Shown here piece by piece: positions 8,401 through 8,816 of a stretch of 8,816 nucleotides of DNA. Under the pieces are notes generated by a model. That model did not search any database. It was not told the DNA's origin and saw only the letters and a list, made by a program, of their open reading frames with translations. Made by a program: the position numbers and the translations under genes. Positions within the stretch are counted from its first letter, which is position 1; every line of letters starts with the position of its first letter. The DNA is from Oxalobacteraceae bacterium UBA5157 (GTDB lineage Bacteria; Pseudomonadota; Gammaproteobacteria; Burkholderiales; Burkholderiaceae_D). The stretch is taken from NCBI GenBank assembly GCA_002415335.1, contig DHXL01000357.1, positions 22,450-31,265 on the forward strand. The letters are read 5' to 3'.

Positions 8401-8816
8401 CAGGCGCCAGAGCGTGCGCAAGATCGCATCCAGGCTGAAAAAAGCTTCGTAAGGCAAGAACGCGATAGCGAGGAAAGCGTGCGAAAAATGGTGGCCGGCA
8501 GAGCGTAGCGAGGCACTGACGTGCTGGCGCAGCAGCACCTCATCCGCCTTGCGCAGCAGGTCCAGCATGGAGGCGATCAAGGGCGGTAGCAGGATGATGG
8601 CGAGTACCACGCGCGTCCAGAAGCCGGTTGCCGGCAACACGAACCAATCCAGCAACAGCAGCAGCATGAACGTGGAAGGCATCACGCTGCGCCGCAAATT
8701 GTCCATAAGCTTCCAGCGCGACAGCGTCGGTAATGGATTCCTTTGACGCGCGCCACCGGCCACCGGTACGCGCGGCAGCAGCCACGCCAGCAATTGCCAG
8801 TCGCCGCGTATCCAGC
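2428..8816 (-). CDS. cyclic beta-1,2-glucan synthase, C-terminal 2128 residues (partial)
   Basis: The family makes beta-1,2-glucan from UDP-glucose at the inner membrane, then cyclizes it and trims its length. The frame is open to the window edge; full-length relatives have about 2,800 residues, so some 700 N-terminal ones, including most of the GT84 domain, are missing. A TTG at 8793 is internal, not a start: codons before it read WIRGDWQ, the usual end of that domain. Numbering from the codon at 8814: four or five membrane segments at about 43-217; the glycoamylase-like cyclization domain (PF10091/GH189 type) from about 235 to 772, with SSVDSGNLAGH, SWSGSMFEYLMP, WGISECGYN and SFMAHHKGM; a first GH94 beta-sandwich at 837-1097; a helical, probably degenerate module to about 1310; a second sandwich at 1320-1597; and the GH94 catalytic (alpha/alpha)6 domain at 1632-2052, with GFRDQLQDV, CSDDFLWLP, GSCDWNDGM, ENGGQYTHAAIW and GSSGWMYR. 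SDD (Asp1724/1725) probably holds the general acid. No frameshift is seen. No exporter or glucan-modifying gene is nearby. Confidence 0.93.
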   Translation of the reverse strand, partial: WIRGDWQLLAWLLPRVPVAGGARQRNPLPTLSRWKLMDNLRRSVMPSTFMLLLLLDWFVLPATGFWTRVVLAIILLPPLIASMLDLLRKADEVLLRQHVSASLRSAGHHFSHAFLAIAFLPYEAFFSLDAILRTLWRLLISHRRLLEWNPSSESERQGGTSLRHTIRMMWIAPATVVGVVIALLVLRRASSVPFDVTVPLLLLWLASPVIAWWISRPVPSRDAQLSDKQTAFLEQLARKNWAFFETFVGPEDNWLPPDNVQEHPVYVVARRTSPTNIGLALLANLSAYDFAYITVTKLLERTDNTLRTMAALERHQGHFYNWYDTQHLKPLHPMYVSSVDSGNLAGHMLVLRLGLLGLPDHPIVATRLTDGINDTFRVLLDIAPDSTQPELARLQEDLDTARAAGRPATLTEVAARLDQLKRSATQFAAGIEAGPNHPVSWWAQALVRQCRDAQAELLLFAPWLTLPALEGVEAEFSMIDHVPTLRDLAGLSNRWQQAISPRLASDAITPAARERLSQLTELIAQGSREAAGQMQNIERLALQASEFARMEYGFLYDQSTNLLAIGYNVSDRRRDLSYYDLLASEARLCSFVAIAQGQLPQENWFALGRQLTIASGAPILLSWSGSMFEYLMPMLIMPSFPNTLLDQTSKAAVQRQIEYGAQRGVPWGISECGYNTFDAGLNYQYRAFGVPGLGLKRGLGDDLVVAPYASMLALMVAPERACENLQRLATDGFGGKYGFYEAIDYTPSRLPRGQSNAVVKSFMAHHKGMGFLSLAYLLLDRPMQKRFESDPLFQATILLLHERIPKATGTYLNTSELADIRSAAAEHEMPMRVIARADTRMPEVQLLSNGRYHVMITNAGGSSSRWKDLAVTRWREDGTCDNWGAFCYVRDREDGTFWSTAYQPTLAQPRANSYEVIFSEGRAEFRRHDHGFDMHTEIVVSPEDDIELRRTRITNCSRVRRTIDVTSYAEIVLAPAAADAMHPAFSNLFVQTEIVPERHAILCTRRPRSEYEAMPWMFHLMALHGGTAGKVSYETDRLQFIGRGQSLVAPHAMTGTDMLSGSSGSVLDPIAAIRYQITLEPEQSAVIDIVSGVAEERAAALHLIDKYQDRHLADRVFELAWTHTQVILRQLNATESDGQLYGRLANSVIYSNSLLRADASVLIKNRRGQSGLWGYAISGDLPIVLLQIGNPEHINLVRQLVQAHAYWRMKGIAVDLVIWNEDRAGYRQVLQDMIMGLIASGMDAHTIDRPGGIFVRMADQIPNEDRILLQSVARAIITDGRGTLAEQINRRSPTALRVPLLIPTRTAGALPPPRTKETAAPRDLILFNGLGGFTPDGREYVVTPDAGQVTPAPWVNVMANPHFGSVISESGQAYTWGENAHEFRLTPWANDSVTDASGEAMYLRDEESGQFWSPTPLPACGQGTYVSRHGFGYSVFEHVETGISSTLWVYVALDASVKFSVLKVRNDSGASRRLSATGYVEWVLGDLRPKSAMHVVTEADSVTGALFARNSFNTEFPDRIAFFFVDALEQSKTGDRSEFIGRNGSLRRPAAMSRTRLSGKLGAGLDPCAAIQVPFQLADGEEREIVFMLGVAGRRNSDVSGVVQRFRGSHAALAALQAVQNHWHNTLGAVQVETPDVSLNVLANGWLMYQTIACRLWARSGYYQSGGAFGFRDQLQDVMALVHAEPHLVRAHLLLCAEHQFVEGDVQHWWHPPSGRGVRTHCSDDFLWLPLATCRYLTSTHDTGVLDEIAPFLEGRPVNTDEDSYYDMPARSGESASLYEHCVRAILRGLRFGTHGLPLIGSCDWNDGMDKVGDQGKGESVWLAFLLYEVLMRFAEVARMRGDQPFAERCETEAAQLQTNIEQQGWDGGWYRRAYFDDGTPLGSAANAECQIDSISQSWSVLSGAGDPQRSREAMNALDARLVRRDYGLVQLLTPPFDKSGPNPGYIRGYVPGVRENGGQYTHAAIWTAMAFAKVGDHERAWEVLRMINPIAHGSTAKEIEVYKVEPYVVAADVYGVAPHIGRGGWTWYTGSSGWMYRLIVESLLGLTLLGDKLRITPCLPADWDGFSMRYRYRATTYAIVVRQGAAAAGRAGVSVDGIAQAEESIPLVDDGRPHTVEIWLRGVPEVR

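Noticed and set aside
8791..8793. TTG as the start codon of the glucan synthase gene
   Set aside because: Codons upstream continue in frame to the window edge and encode WIRGDWQ, a conserved part of the glucosyltransferase domain, so the gene begins outside the window.
1..8816. CRISPR arrays, transposons, tRNA or rRNA genes, prophage or defence genes
   Set aside because: No direct-repeat arrays, terminal inverted repeats, transposase-like frames or tRNA-like cloverleafs were seen. Nearly all of the window is taken up by the two coding sequences.

Overview
The window holds two large convergent genes and almost nothing else. The gene types and the moderately GC-rich coding sequence suggest a betaproteobacterium, most likely Burkholderiales and perhaps Oxalobacteraceae. 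This assignment rests on recalled family distribution, not on a search, and there is no rRNA or other marker to confirm it.

Bases 1-204 are a short, AT-richer leader. No gene can be assigned there. It carries two imperfect inverted repeats (102-119 and 122-137) around a TATATT hexamer, then a GAGG Shine-Dalgarno motif in front of the preferred start codon at 205. Bases 205-2397 (+) encode a complete DUF1631 (PF07793) protein of unknown function, with a long helical body, a low-complexity linker and a small beta-rich C-terminal module. The same frame is open back to an ATG at 139, but that codon has no ribosome-binding site.

Only 30 bases (2398-2427) separate this gene from the end of the next one, which is convergent. 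The minus strand from 8816 down to 2428 is one unbroken reading frame of 2128 codons that runs off the right edge. It is the C-terminal three quarters or so of a cyclic beta-1,2-glucan synthase (NdvB/ChvB/Cgs family). Visible in order are the last residues of the glucosyltransferase domain, a membrane block, the glycoamylase-like cyclization domain, two GH94-type beta-sandwich modules, and the GH94 phosphorylase-like catalytic domain. The N-terminus and promoter lie outside the window.

Nothing in the sequence links the two genes functionally. The synthase would make periplasmic-type osmoregulated glucan at the inner membrane. The DUF1631 protein has no signal peptide or membrane segment and is probably cytoplasmic. 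I found no mobile element, CRISPR array, RNA gene or clearly new system. The points most worth checking are the regulatory-looking repeats before the DUF1631 gene, the fold of that protein's C-terminal module, and whether the synthase has export or modification partners elsewhere.
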